From Verrucomicrobiota bacterium (GTDB lineage: Bacteria; Verrucomicrobiota; Verrucomicrobiia; Limisphaerales; UBA1096), in the NCBI GenBank assembly GCA_014382705.1, contig JACNJE010000092.1, positions 1-39,073 of the forward strand: a stretch of 39,073 bases of DNA, in the 5' to 3' direction. Each line of letters starts with the position of its first letter. Within the stretch, counting starts at the first letter, position 1. The notes under the pieces are model-generated. The model had not been told where the DNA came from and ran no database searches. It saw only the letters and a program-made list of their open reading frames with translations. This document shows, piece after piece, positions 12,801 to 24,800 of this stretch. A program made the position numbers and the translations under genes.

Positions 12801-15800
12801 CTATCTGGATTCAGGAGCAACTGCAGTAGACAATGTCGATGGGGACATATCTTCGGCAATCGCGGTGGTCAATCCGGTCGATACCAAGGTAGCCGGAAAT
12901 TATTCAGTAACATACAACGCCGAGGATAGTTCCGGGAATGCCGCATCTGAAATTGTGCGCGTGGTGATTGTCGGGGACACGGGTGCGCCTGTGATCAAAC
13001 TGGCAGGGGGACAAACGCTTCAGGTTGAGGCCGGCATCACTTTCACGGATCCGGGTTATTTCGCCGAGGACAAGGTCGACGGGGACTTGACCGATTTGGT
13101 GGCGGTCGATGGAGCGGTTGACAGCTCCCAGATTGGCACTTACTCATTGACATACAACGTGACTGATTCCAACGGGAACGCTGCAGTTCAAGTCACACGA
13201 TATGTTGTGGTCGAGGACAACACCGCCCCGGTGGTGACGCTGGTTGGTAACGACAGCCTGGTGCTGGAGTTGGGCGACGAGTACCAGGAAGAAGGCGCCA
13301 CCGCAAAGGACAATCTTGACGGGGATGTGACAGCGAGTGTCCTGATCAAGAGTGGTGTGGATATTGCCAACGTGGGCACCTATGAAGTCGATTATCTGGC
13401 CAGTGACAGCAATGGCAATGTTTCAGAGTCAGTGGTTCGTCAGGTTGAAATCAAGGACACCACCCGGCCGGTGATCACCCTGGCTGGTGAAAAGGAGATC
13501 AGGGTCGAAGCCGGCGGCCAATATGTCGATGCCGGTGCCACTGTCAGTGATGCATTTGTTGGTGATATAACCACCAGTCTGACTGTGACCAATCCGGTGG
13601 ACACCGCCTCGCTGGGTGAATACATCGTCACCTATAGCGCCCAGGATGGCAGCGGGAATCCGGCTGACCCTGTGACAAGGAAAGTCACCGTCAAGGACGG
13701 GATCGGGCCTGTGATCACACTCGAGGGGGGCTCCGAGCTTGTCCTGGAGGCGGCTTCGGCGTTTGTTGATCCTGGGGCTAGTGCGATGGACAGTTTCGAG
13801 GGGGATTTAAGCGCGAAGATCCAAGTGGCCGGTTTTGTGAACCCGTTGGTGTATGGCGAATATATTTTGGAATACAGCGTAGCGGATAATTCCGGGAACC
13901 GGACGGTGGCAGAAAGAAAGGTGCTTGTAAGGGACACGGCTGCTCCGGTGCTGACTCTTTTGGGTAATGTTGAGTACAAGATATCCAAGGGGCAGCTATT
14001 CAAGGAGCCCGGCTACAACGCGGTTGATGTGCTTGATGGAGATGTCAGTTCGATGGTTGAGATTCAAGGGACAGTGGACACCTCCAAGGCAGGCAACTAT
14101 GAACTGATTTACATTGCCAAAGACAAATCCGGCAATGAGGCGGCCGGGCAAAAACGTAAAATCGAGGTTGTCGGCGACAATATCCCGCCGAGGTTGCAAA
14201 TCGTTGGCAGGGGCAAGGTGGTCCTTGAGGCCGGCACCTCCTATGAGGACGCAGGTGCCACGGCCATCGATCAGTTGGATGGCGATGTCACCGGTTCGAT
14301 CACTGTCAGCAACCCCGTGGATGCAAACGTTCCCGGGGAGTATCTTGTCACCTACAACGTTTCGGACAACGACGGAAACGAAGCGGAGGCCATCCAACGA
14401 ACGGTCGTGGTGGTTGATACGGTTGCGCCGGTTTTGACTCTCAGCGGTGCCTCGGCGCTCAAGCTGGAAGTGGGTGAGGCATTTGTCGATCCAGGTTATA
14501 CAGCGGTCGATTCTCTTGACGGGGATCTGGCTGGGCAGGTTGTCGTGCAACACGGGATCGATGTTAATGCGGTGGGGCATTATCCGGTGAGCTACAACGT
14601 CACTGACGCCGCAGGGAACAAGGCCATCGAGGCCAGTCGGCTGGTGATTGTTGGTGACACGGGGTCGCCGATTCTTCTGTTGACAGGAGCATCGACGATC
14701 GTGGTGGAGGGCGGTGCCGAGTACGTCGATGCTGGGGCAACCGCAGAGGATAGTGTCGATGGTGATTTAACCAGCCGAATTGTGGTGAATAACCCCGTGG
14801 ACGTGAATGAGGCCGGATCGTATCAAATCACTTATGACGTCAAGGACTTGCAGGGCAACTCCGCTCCCCAGGTAACTCGGACGGTGATTATCGAGGACAA
14901 TGTCGCTCCCGTTATAACGGTGAAGGGTGATGCGGCAATAACCCTTGAGGCAGGGGAGGAGTTTGTGGATCCGGGCGTGACTGTATCTGACAACATGGAC
15001 AGCAGTGTGGGCAGTCGCCTGTTCAAGGACGGCAATGTCCACGCCACTGTTCCGGGGACTTATCAGGTTAAGTACATGGTACAGGACAAGGCGGGCAACA
15101 TGGCCACCGCAGTGACCCGAACGGTCACGGTTGCGGATACCACCGGTCCGGTAACCAGCTTGATCGGAGACGCAAGCCTGACTGTGGAGGCTGGGGGTTC
15201 CTATATCGAACCCGGGGCAACGGCTTACGATCGGATTGAGGGCGACCTGTCAACGGTCGTGAAGGTTACCGGGGAAGTGGACACCGGGAAAACCGGGGCA
15301 TATCAGGTGAGCTACCAAGCCAGTGACAGCCGTGGAAACGCCGGACAGGCAGTCGTGCGCACGGTGACGGTCGTGGACACCACCCCGCCGCTGGTCAAGC
15401 GCATCGACCCAATGGAGGTGCTTGAAGGCAAGGCGTTGCAGATCGCGATTTCAGCCAATGACAACGGGCGGACAGACAGCCAGTTGGCCTACGCGCTTTC
15501 GGGAGCACCGGCAGGGATGACCTTGGCGGACAGCACAATCAGCTGGACGCCAAGCGAGGAGCAGGGGCCGGGATCATACCTGTTCGACGTGGTTGTATCC
15601 GACGGGACACTCTCGACGGTCAGGCAGGTGCAAATCACCGTGGAGGAGGTCAACGCAGCGCCGGTGGCATCAGCCGTAGCGGTCACGGCGAACGAGGATT
15701 CGGAGGCAAAAATCACCCTGGCAGGCACGGATGTCGAGGGTACGGCACTGGCCTTCAAGGTTGTGGATGAGCCGCTCAACGGCACGCTGCTCGGCGCAGG

Positions 15801-18800
15801 TTCGGAGTGGAGCTATGTCCCGAACACGGATTTTCATGGCGCTGACAGTTTCAACTTCGTGGTCAGCGATGGCGAATTGGAATCCGCGCCGGCCAAGGTT
15901 GAAATCACAATCAAGAACGTGGATGACGCACCCAGCCTGACCCGCGTGGCGACCCTTGTCGGTGCCAAGGAAGACACCGAGTTCGAGGTTACCTACGCGA
16001 ATCTCCTCAAGGCATCAGATGCGTATGACGGCGATGGCGATGATATCGTCTTCCTCATTAATCAGGTGTTAAGCGGCAGCCTGAGCGACGGCCAAAATGC
16101 GGTAACGAGTTTGCGCTTGGCCAAGGGCGGGTCGGTTTACTGGACGCCGCCAACGGATGCCAATGGGTTATTGGAGGCGTTCACCGTCCAGGTGGTGGAT
16201 GAGTCGGGCGAGGGTGGTGTCATTGGCAAGAAAGGCCCGATTGAGGATGATGACGGTGTTATTGTGGTCATTGAAGTAGAGGGTGTACCGGACGATTTGG
16301 TGATAACTTGGGCCAAACCGGCTGGAATCATTCACGGCACCCCGCTTGGCCAAGTGCAGTTGAGCGCCGTCGCCAGTGTGCCCGGGACGTTCGACTACTC
16401 GCCGCCAGCCGGAACCGTGTTGAACGCGGGCAATGGACAGTCGCTGCAGGTGACCTTCACCCCCGAGGACACGGCTGAGTACAATGTGGCGGAGGGGCGC
16501 GTCGCGATTGATGTGGCCAAGGGCACACCGGTGGTCACCTGGTTCAACCCGCTTGGCATCGTGGAGGGCACTCCTCTGGATGACACCCAGTTGAACGCGA
16601 CGGCCAATGTGCCGGGCACCTTCGATTACACGCCAAAGAAGGGAACTGCCCTGGAGGTGCATTCGATACTCGGTGAAAAGTACAGCATCTATGACCTGAA
16701 AGTGGTGTTTGTCGCCGACGACCACTCGAACTACACCATTGTCGAGAAGACGGTGCAGATCACCGTTCTGCCGCTTGCACCGGAGGATGCCGAGCCAAGC
16801 ATCCTGATGGAGCCTGAACCGTTGACCCTGATTGCAGGGGAGACGGGTCAGTTCAGTGTGACGGCAATCGGGCAGAAGCCGCTGGCTTATCAATGGTTCC
16901 ATAATGGCAGCGTGATCCCGGGCGCGGGCGAACCGTCGCTAAAAATTGAGAATCTCAGTTCAACGGATGCCGGGGATTACCATGTGGTGATCGCGAATAA
17001 CCTGGGCGTCAAGGAGAGCAAGGCGGTTGCACTGAAAGTGCTGGAGCCACCTGTCTTGGTGAGCGGCCTGGAATCCGCCACCATCGACATGGGAGCCTCC
17101 CACCAGTTCAACCTCGTCGTTCAGGGGAGCCAGCCGATTGAGGTTGAGTGGTATCGGAACGGCGAGTTGTTGGCCGGGCAGGAGAGCCTGACCCTTGACA
17201 TACCGGCTGTGAAACTCGCGGATGGAGGCGAGTACCTCGTTCGCCTCAGGAACGACGCCGGTGAGCATGTCAGTGATCCGGCCAAGCTGCACCTAAACTT
17301 GCCTGTAACCATTGTGAGGGGTTTGGTGGACACGACCGTCACAGTGGGATCGGATGTGATGCTAATGGTGGAGGCTCAGGGGACCCCGCTTGTCAGTTAC
17401 AAGTGGTACCATGATGGCAATGAACTCCGTGGGGAGACGGAAAACAAACTTGTTCTTCCAAAAATCAACGAGTTGCGGCAGGGCACCTACTTGGTGGTGG
17501 CCAGCAACAGGCTGGGCAGCGCCAGCAGCGAGGCTTATTTGAAAGTTAACTCAGGCCCGGTCATCACGCGCCAGCCTGATAATCAGTCGGTCAACAAGGG
17601 TGCCAACGCCAGCTTCATGGTTGCCGTGACCGGAACAAAGCCGCTCTCTTATCAGTGGTATCACCGGGGTGAGGCCATCGAAGGGGCAACAAGCGCGGGA
17701 TTGAACCTGGCCGGGGTGGGCAGCGAGGATGCAGGCAATTACAACGTCACCATCAGCAACGTGGCTGGGGCAATCACCAGTGAATCAGCGAGGTTGACTG
17801 TGAATACTCCGCTGGCACTGGTCAGCGACCTGGAGGATGCCATGGCAATGATCGGGGGCAGTGCCCGGCTTGAGGTGGGTGTGACCGGCAGTGGCCCCGT
17901 GAGTTACAGATGGTTCAAGGATGGTGTGCTGCTGTCCGGTGCCGCGGATGCGCTGTTGAAGCTCAATCAACTGGCAGGCGAGGATTCAGGCCTTTACCAG
18001 GTCGAAGTCACGAATCCGGTTGGCTCAATCAGGAGTGGCTTGGCCAGGCTGGATGTTGTCGCCGGCCCCACCATTGTTCAATCGCCGGTCAGCCAAAGGG
18101 TGACCTTGGGCCAAGCGGTGGAATTCAGCGTCATCGCCGGCGGAAGCAAGCCGTTGACTTATCAATGGTACAAGGACGGAGTAGCTGTGGAGGGAGCCAG
18201 TGGTGTCAGCTTGGAAATTGAATCCGCCGCGGACGCCGACGCAGGGGACTATGCCGTGTCAGTCTCAAACCGCGGAGGGAGTGTGGAAAGTGACGCTGTG
18301 TCGCTCATTGTGATTACGCCTGTAAGCATCACCCGAGATCTTGCGGATGTAACCGTCAGCGAGGGGGGGATCGCCCGGTTCAGTGTAGAGACAAGCGGAT
18401 CCAGTCCCATCAGTTATCAATGGTTTTACGGAGGCAGTCCCATCGACGGGGCAACCGACTCTGTTTATGAGATCGGGATCGTGGCCGAATCAGATCGTGG
18501 TAAGTATCAGGTCAAGATTTCAAATGAAGCCGGGCGTGCGAGCAGTGCCGAGGCCAAGCTGAGCGTGAGTGTTGCTCCAAGATTGCTGCGTCAGATCGAG
18601 GATCAGGAATTACTGGCGGGAGGCACCTTGAAACTTCAGGTAAGCGCCAGCGGTACGGAGCCCCTGGCCTATAATTGGTTCAAGGGGGGTGAGTTGTATT
18701 CTTCAGGTGCCGATGCTGAGCTGAGCATTACCGGTGTCACCGAGCAGGATGGCGGGTTTTATCAGGTCGAGGTGGTCAACGCGATAGGCAGTGTGCGCAG

Positions 18801-21800
18801 CACGATTGTTGAGGTCTCAGTCATCGAACCAGTCAAAATCGTGCAGCAACCTGTCGATGCAACCCTTAAGCAGGGTGACAACGGCCAGTTGAGCGTTGAG
18901 GCAACGGGAACCTCGCCTATTGGATACCAATGGTATCAAAATGGGGATCCGATAACGGGTGGCACCCGGTCGGTGTTGAACATATTGGATGCACAGGCGG
19001 ATACCAGGGGGACATATGAGGTGCACGTTAGCAACACGGCAGGAACCGTCATCAGCAAGAGCGTTCAACTTAAATTAATGTTTCCGCCCAGTATTGCGTT
19101 GCAACCGAGGCCGTTTACCGGGTTGGAAGGTGATCGCTTGGTCTTGCGTGTTGAGGCAACCGGCAGTGATCCCCTGAGTTATCAATGGCAAAAGGATGGC
19201 CAGTCTGTTGCGAGTGCCATTTCGGACACCTTGGTTGTTGAGGGAGTCAAGGTGGCTGACGCAGGCGATTATTCCGTGCTGGTGGAGAACAGTGCCGGTT
19301 CAGTCACCAGTGACAGCGCGACCGTGACGGTTAGAACCCCGGTTACGATCACTGCCCAGCCACAAGACCGCTTGGCTCCGTCCGGAACCAGTGTCACTTT
19401 TTCGGTCACAGCCGAAGGCACCGCCCCGATAACCTATCAGTGGCTAAAGAACGGTGAGAAGATCACCGGGGCGACTTCAGCGGCTTACACGGTCAGCAGC
19501 GTGACCACAGCCGATACGGGAGGGTATCAGGTGTTGATCAGCAACCCCGCGGGCGATCAAATCAGCCAGACAGCATCGCTTCGTGCGGCGCAACCTGTGT
19601 CCATTGTCACCCAACCGGTGTCGGGACAGGTTCGGCAGGGTCAACCGTATGAATTGACTGTGGTAGCCAGCGGCACGAAGCCGTTGACCTACCAATGGCA
19701 CAAGGATGGCAACCCGATTGACGGCGCCGAATCTTCCGGGTTTCAGCTTGTTGATGCCCAGGAGGTTAACGCCGGTGTTTACACCGTGGTGATCGGCAAT
19801 GAAGTTGGCGACGTGACGAGCACGGAGGCCGCGGTCGAGGTGCTGCTGCCGCCGAGCATTGGTTCACTGGATGCGTTAAAGGAGGTCGAGCCCGGCTCAA
19901 CGGTCACGCTGACCGCGCCTGTCTCAGGGTTCGGCACGTTCAATTTCCAATGGCTCAAGAACGGAGTCAACATCAAGGGGGCAACCGAGCAGACCCTCGT
20001 ATTGAACGATGTCACCTTGGCCGACTCGGGAAGTTACAGCCTGAACGTTGGCAGTGAGGGCGGTGCCTTGTACAGCAACTCCATGAACCTGAGAGTCAAG
20101 GCTGACGCCTTGGTGCTTGCGGATGCCTTTGCCAGCGCGGTGGCGACGAGCGGGAGTACTGGCACCTACCGGGGAAGTAATGCTGGAGCCTCGGCGGAGG
20201 CAGGCGAGCCAAAGCACGGGGATCGAGCTGCCAGTGTATCGGTCTGGACAAGTTGGACCGCCCCGGCGACTGGAATTGTGACCTTCTCCACGCAGGGGAG
20301 CACATTTGACACGACGCTTGCGGCTTACACCGGCGATACGCTTGGCACGTTGGTCTCGCGGGCTGCGGATGCTGATTCAGGGGGATATCTGACAAGCTTG
20401 ATCCGGTTCAACGCCAAGCAGGGCAGCGTTTACCACTTTGCGATTGACGGGTTTAACGGAGCCACAGGAGATGTGGCGTTGAGTTGGGCGCTGGAGGAGA
20501 CGGAGTCGGCATTGCCGGTGATCACAGCGCATCCACAGTCCCAGACCGGGGTGGTTGGCGGCCAGGTCAAGTTCGATGTGTCGTTGGAAGTGGAATCCGG
20601 CGAGATTGCATACGCTTGGCTTAAGGAGGGCAATTGGATCGTGGGCGAGGTGTCGAAGAGTCTGGTTCTGGAGTATTTGCAGGTGGTCGATGCCGGCACC
20701 TACTCGGTTCGGGTGACTTCCGGCGGTGAATCCGTGGTCAGTGAAGTCGCCCAGCTCACGATAAACCTGATCAAGGATGCGCCCGAGGTCGAGGTCAGCA
20801 CGAAGCTGGATCTTGGTGCCTTTGTCACCGGTGACGCGGGAGATGGTGATGATGTTGGCGGGAAATTGAACGAGCCGATTCTGGGCGGCCCTGATCTGCT
20901 GCCGCGTTTGATCGCCAAGTTGAGGCGGTTGCAGAAGGAGCGCGGTGAATTTTCATTCACCGGTTCCACGGTTTACAACACCACGGGGGCGGCCAAGGAT
21001 CCGGGTGAACCGAACCATGCGGGCACCACGGGTGGTGCCTCCGCGTGGACAACCTTCACGCCGGACGAGAGTGGCACTGCCAAGATCAACACCGATAACA
21101 GTGACTTCAACACCGTTTTGGCAATCTACAAGGTTGGCTCCGGGACGGGCTGGGATGCCATTGATGAGGTGGCGAGCAACAACGACGGTGGAGATGACGG
21201 TCAGGATAGCGAGGTGGTGTTCACTGCTGATAAAGGGGTAACCTATCTGGTTGCTGTCGATGGTGTCGGCGGTGAAACCGGTACAGTGCAGTTGAACCAT
21301 GAATTGGCGAATGCGCCAAAATTGGATTCCGTGACGGAAAGCGCCGATGGCTTGCTCGCCGGGGCGGTTGCACTGGAAGTCGTTGCCAGCAACCCGCTGG
21401 CGGACACGGACCTGACATATCAGTGGCGTCGTGACGGAAATCTCATCGATGGGGCGACAACATCCCAGTTGAGCTTGGCCAATCTGCAATACTCCGATGC
21501 CGGGGATTACACGGTCGAGGTCAGTAATTTTGCCGGCACCACTACGAGTGACGTGATCCCGGTTCGCGTGGTGCAGCCGGTGACCATTGAGACGCAACCG
21601 GCGGACGTGCGCGGTTTGCTTGGGGGTAGCGTTTCACTCGCGGTGTCTGCGATTGGTTCCGATCCGATCACGTATCAGTGGACACATGATGGCGAGGCAA
21701 TTGCGGGAGCCACTTCGGCATCATTGAGCTTGGCCAACCTGGACGAGGGGTCGGCCGGCGACTATCAGGTCGTTGTCACGAACCCCACGGGAAGTGTCTT

Positions 21801-24800
21801 GAGTAACGCGGCCGCCTTGGCGGTTGACGCGCCGCCGGCTCTTTCTGCGTTGAGCGGTTCTCAATCTGTCATCGCCGGGTCCGGCATCGAGTTGTCTGTC
21901 ACGGCTGCCAGTAACCTGGCGATGACTTACCAATGGAAGCGGGATGGCGTTTCGATCAGCGGAGCGGTCAACAGTTCCCTGCAGTTGAGTGACCTCACTG
22001 AAGCCGATGCCGGGGATTACACGGTTGAGGTGACCAACTCGGTGGGGACGAGCGTGAGTGCCGTTGTCCAAATCAGCGTCATCGAGCCGCCGAGTATTGC
22101 GGCTTCACCCAGCGCGAAAACCATCGGCCAACATGCCCGGTTATTGCTGTCCGTGTCAGCGACTGGCAAGGATCTGGTTTACCAGTGGCACAAGGATGAA
22201 CAGTCCATCAGCGGTGCAACCGAGTCGAATTACTCAGTCTCTGCTGCATCATCGAGTGATACTGGCAGCTATCACGTGACGGTTACCAACACGGCCGGCA
22301 CGGTCACGAGTGCGACAGCGAGCGTGACTGTTGTCGCTCCGCCGGTGATCCAGACGCAGCCAACAGGGGGCGCGGTGGCGGTTGGCGGCGATCTTTCATT
22401 GAGCGTGGAGGCGGTGGGTTCCGGAACCGTCACCTACCAGTGGCGGCAAAACGGTGTTGTCCTGGAGGGACAGACCCAAATGGCGCTGGATCTTACCGGC
22501 TTGAAGGTGTCCGACGAGGGCAGCTACTCCGTCGAGGTGTCCAACGAGGCGGGCATTACCAACAGTGAGGCGGTTGATGTGCTGGTATTGACCCCGCTGA
22601 CGGTGACCCAACAGCCGCTGGCTCAGTCGGTGGTTGCTGGAACCGTTGTTGTTCTTGATGTGGTCGCCGATGGCTCCAATCCGGTCACTTATCAATGGGT
22701 TCACGATGGAACCGCCGTGGACGGCGCCACCCAGTCTTCGTTGCGGATCAGCGGTGTCAGCAGTGCTGATCAAGGTGCCTATCATGCAGTCTTAAGTAAC
22801 CCGGTCAGTTCGGTCACGACTGAGAGCGCGACTCTGGTGGTCAACCTTCCCCCGGGCATCGCGACCCAACCGGTTGGCCAAACCAAAGAAAAGGGCAGGA
22901 GCGCGGTGTTCACGGTTGAAGCCAGCGGCACGGCTCCGTTCTCGTACCAGTGGCAGCACGATGGCGTGGATATCGATGGCGCCACAGCCGAGACGTTGAC
23001 CATTGAGTCTGTCGATGCGGCGGATGACGGGGATTACTCCGTGATCGTTCAAAGCTCCCATGGCGCGGTTGCAAGTGATGTTGCCACATTGAATGTCCTT
23101 CTCCCGCTGGAGATTACCGTTCAGCCCAACGACACGCATGTTGCCATCGCCGGGACGTTAAACTTGAGTGTGGTCGTGAGCGGAAGCGGACCCTACGCCT
23201 ACCAATGGTATTATGGGTCGAGGAAGATCGATGGGGCGACCGGATCCGGTTTGGAATTGCCCGGCATAACGCTTTCCGACAGCGGCAGTTATCATGTCAA
23301 GGTCAGTAACTCGATCGAGGCTGTCGCAAGCCGTGACGCCGAGGTGATTGTTGACGAGCCCATTTCGATCAACTTTCAGCCGGTCGGGGCGGAGATTCTC
23401 GCCGGCGACTCCGCAACGATGTTCGCCTTGGCTTCCGGGAGCGGCCCGAAGACCTTCCAGTGGCAGAAGGATGGTGTTGCCATCGATGGCGCGACCAGCA
23501 ACACGCTTGTCATCGAAAATGCCGCGAAGGCCGACGAAGGGTTCTACACCGTCATCATCGCAAACACGGTCGGATTCCAGGTCAGCGACGAGGCTCTGTT
23601 ACTGGTCAACGCTCCGCCGACCATCGAGGCGATTGATTCTGTCATCTTGTCCACCGGCGACGTCTATGAGGTGCAGGTGGCTGCCGATGACGAGGGCGAC
23701 CTGTCAAAACTCAGGTACGGTCTCCAAAACGGGCCTGAATCGATGACCATCTCCAAGGGCGGCCTGATTCAATGGACCGTGGGCAGCGGACTTGAGGGCA
23801 ACTCGTACAAAATCAGGATACTTGTGATTGATCAGGACGGGCTGGCTGCCGGGCGGAATTTCTCCGTCACCGTCAACCACACGCCGCTATGGGAGGATAT
23901 CGGGCCGCAGTCAGGCAAGGAACAGTATCCGTTGGCGTTCAAGCCGGTTGTCACGGACGCGGACGACACGGAGTTGATCGTGACCGCGAACGGTCTGCCA
24001 ACGGGATCGACGTACGAGGCTGCGTCAGGGTTCAAATGGACTCCGTCGGCCAACCAAGTGGGCGCATACGATGTCCGGTTCACTGCGACCGATCCGCACG
24101 GGGCGTCAAGTGAGGTGGCCGTCAAGGTCAACGTCTTGGCTAACGTTGGCCCGACACTGGCAGCGCTTGGCCAAGCGGACATCCTGGCTGGTGAAAGCGT
24201 GAGTGTGCAGTTGGATGCCGCAGATGCCGACGACGACACATCCACCTTGGCCTACAGTCTCAACAACGCCCCGGATGGGATGCAGGTTTCGGAAACCGGC
24301 TTGATCACTTGGGCAACCCAGTCGGGAGTCCACAGCGGCGAGTACACGGCGGAAGCCGTCGTGTCGGATCCGCTTGGCGTGAGCGCGAACCAGCAGCTCA
24401 AGGTGGTCGTGAACGGGGCACCTGTGGTTGAGGTGGTCGAGGCATTGACCCTGAAGCTTGGCGAAAAGGTGGCATTCACGGTCGCCGCATCAGATCCGGA
24501 AGGCGGCAATCTGACCTTCAAGGCGTTGAACAACCCCGACGGCTTCAAGGGCAGTGCCCGGAACGGCTTCAAGGGCAAGTTCAACTGGAGCACGAAGAGT
24601 GCGGCGGTTGGTGACTACACGCTGGACATCGAGGTGGCTGATGCCGCGGGGCTCAAGACGGTCATGGCCGTGCAGGTCACGCTCAAGGCGAATCTCGCTC
24701 CCACCGTTGAGGCGTTTGCCCCCGTGGCCGTCAACGCCGGCGGTTCCGTGCAGGTTCAGGTGGTTGCGGATGACATCGACGACGACAATTCAACGTTGCG

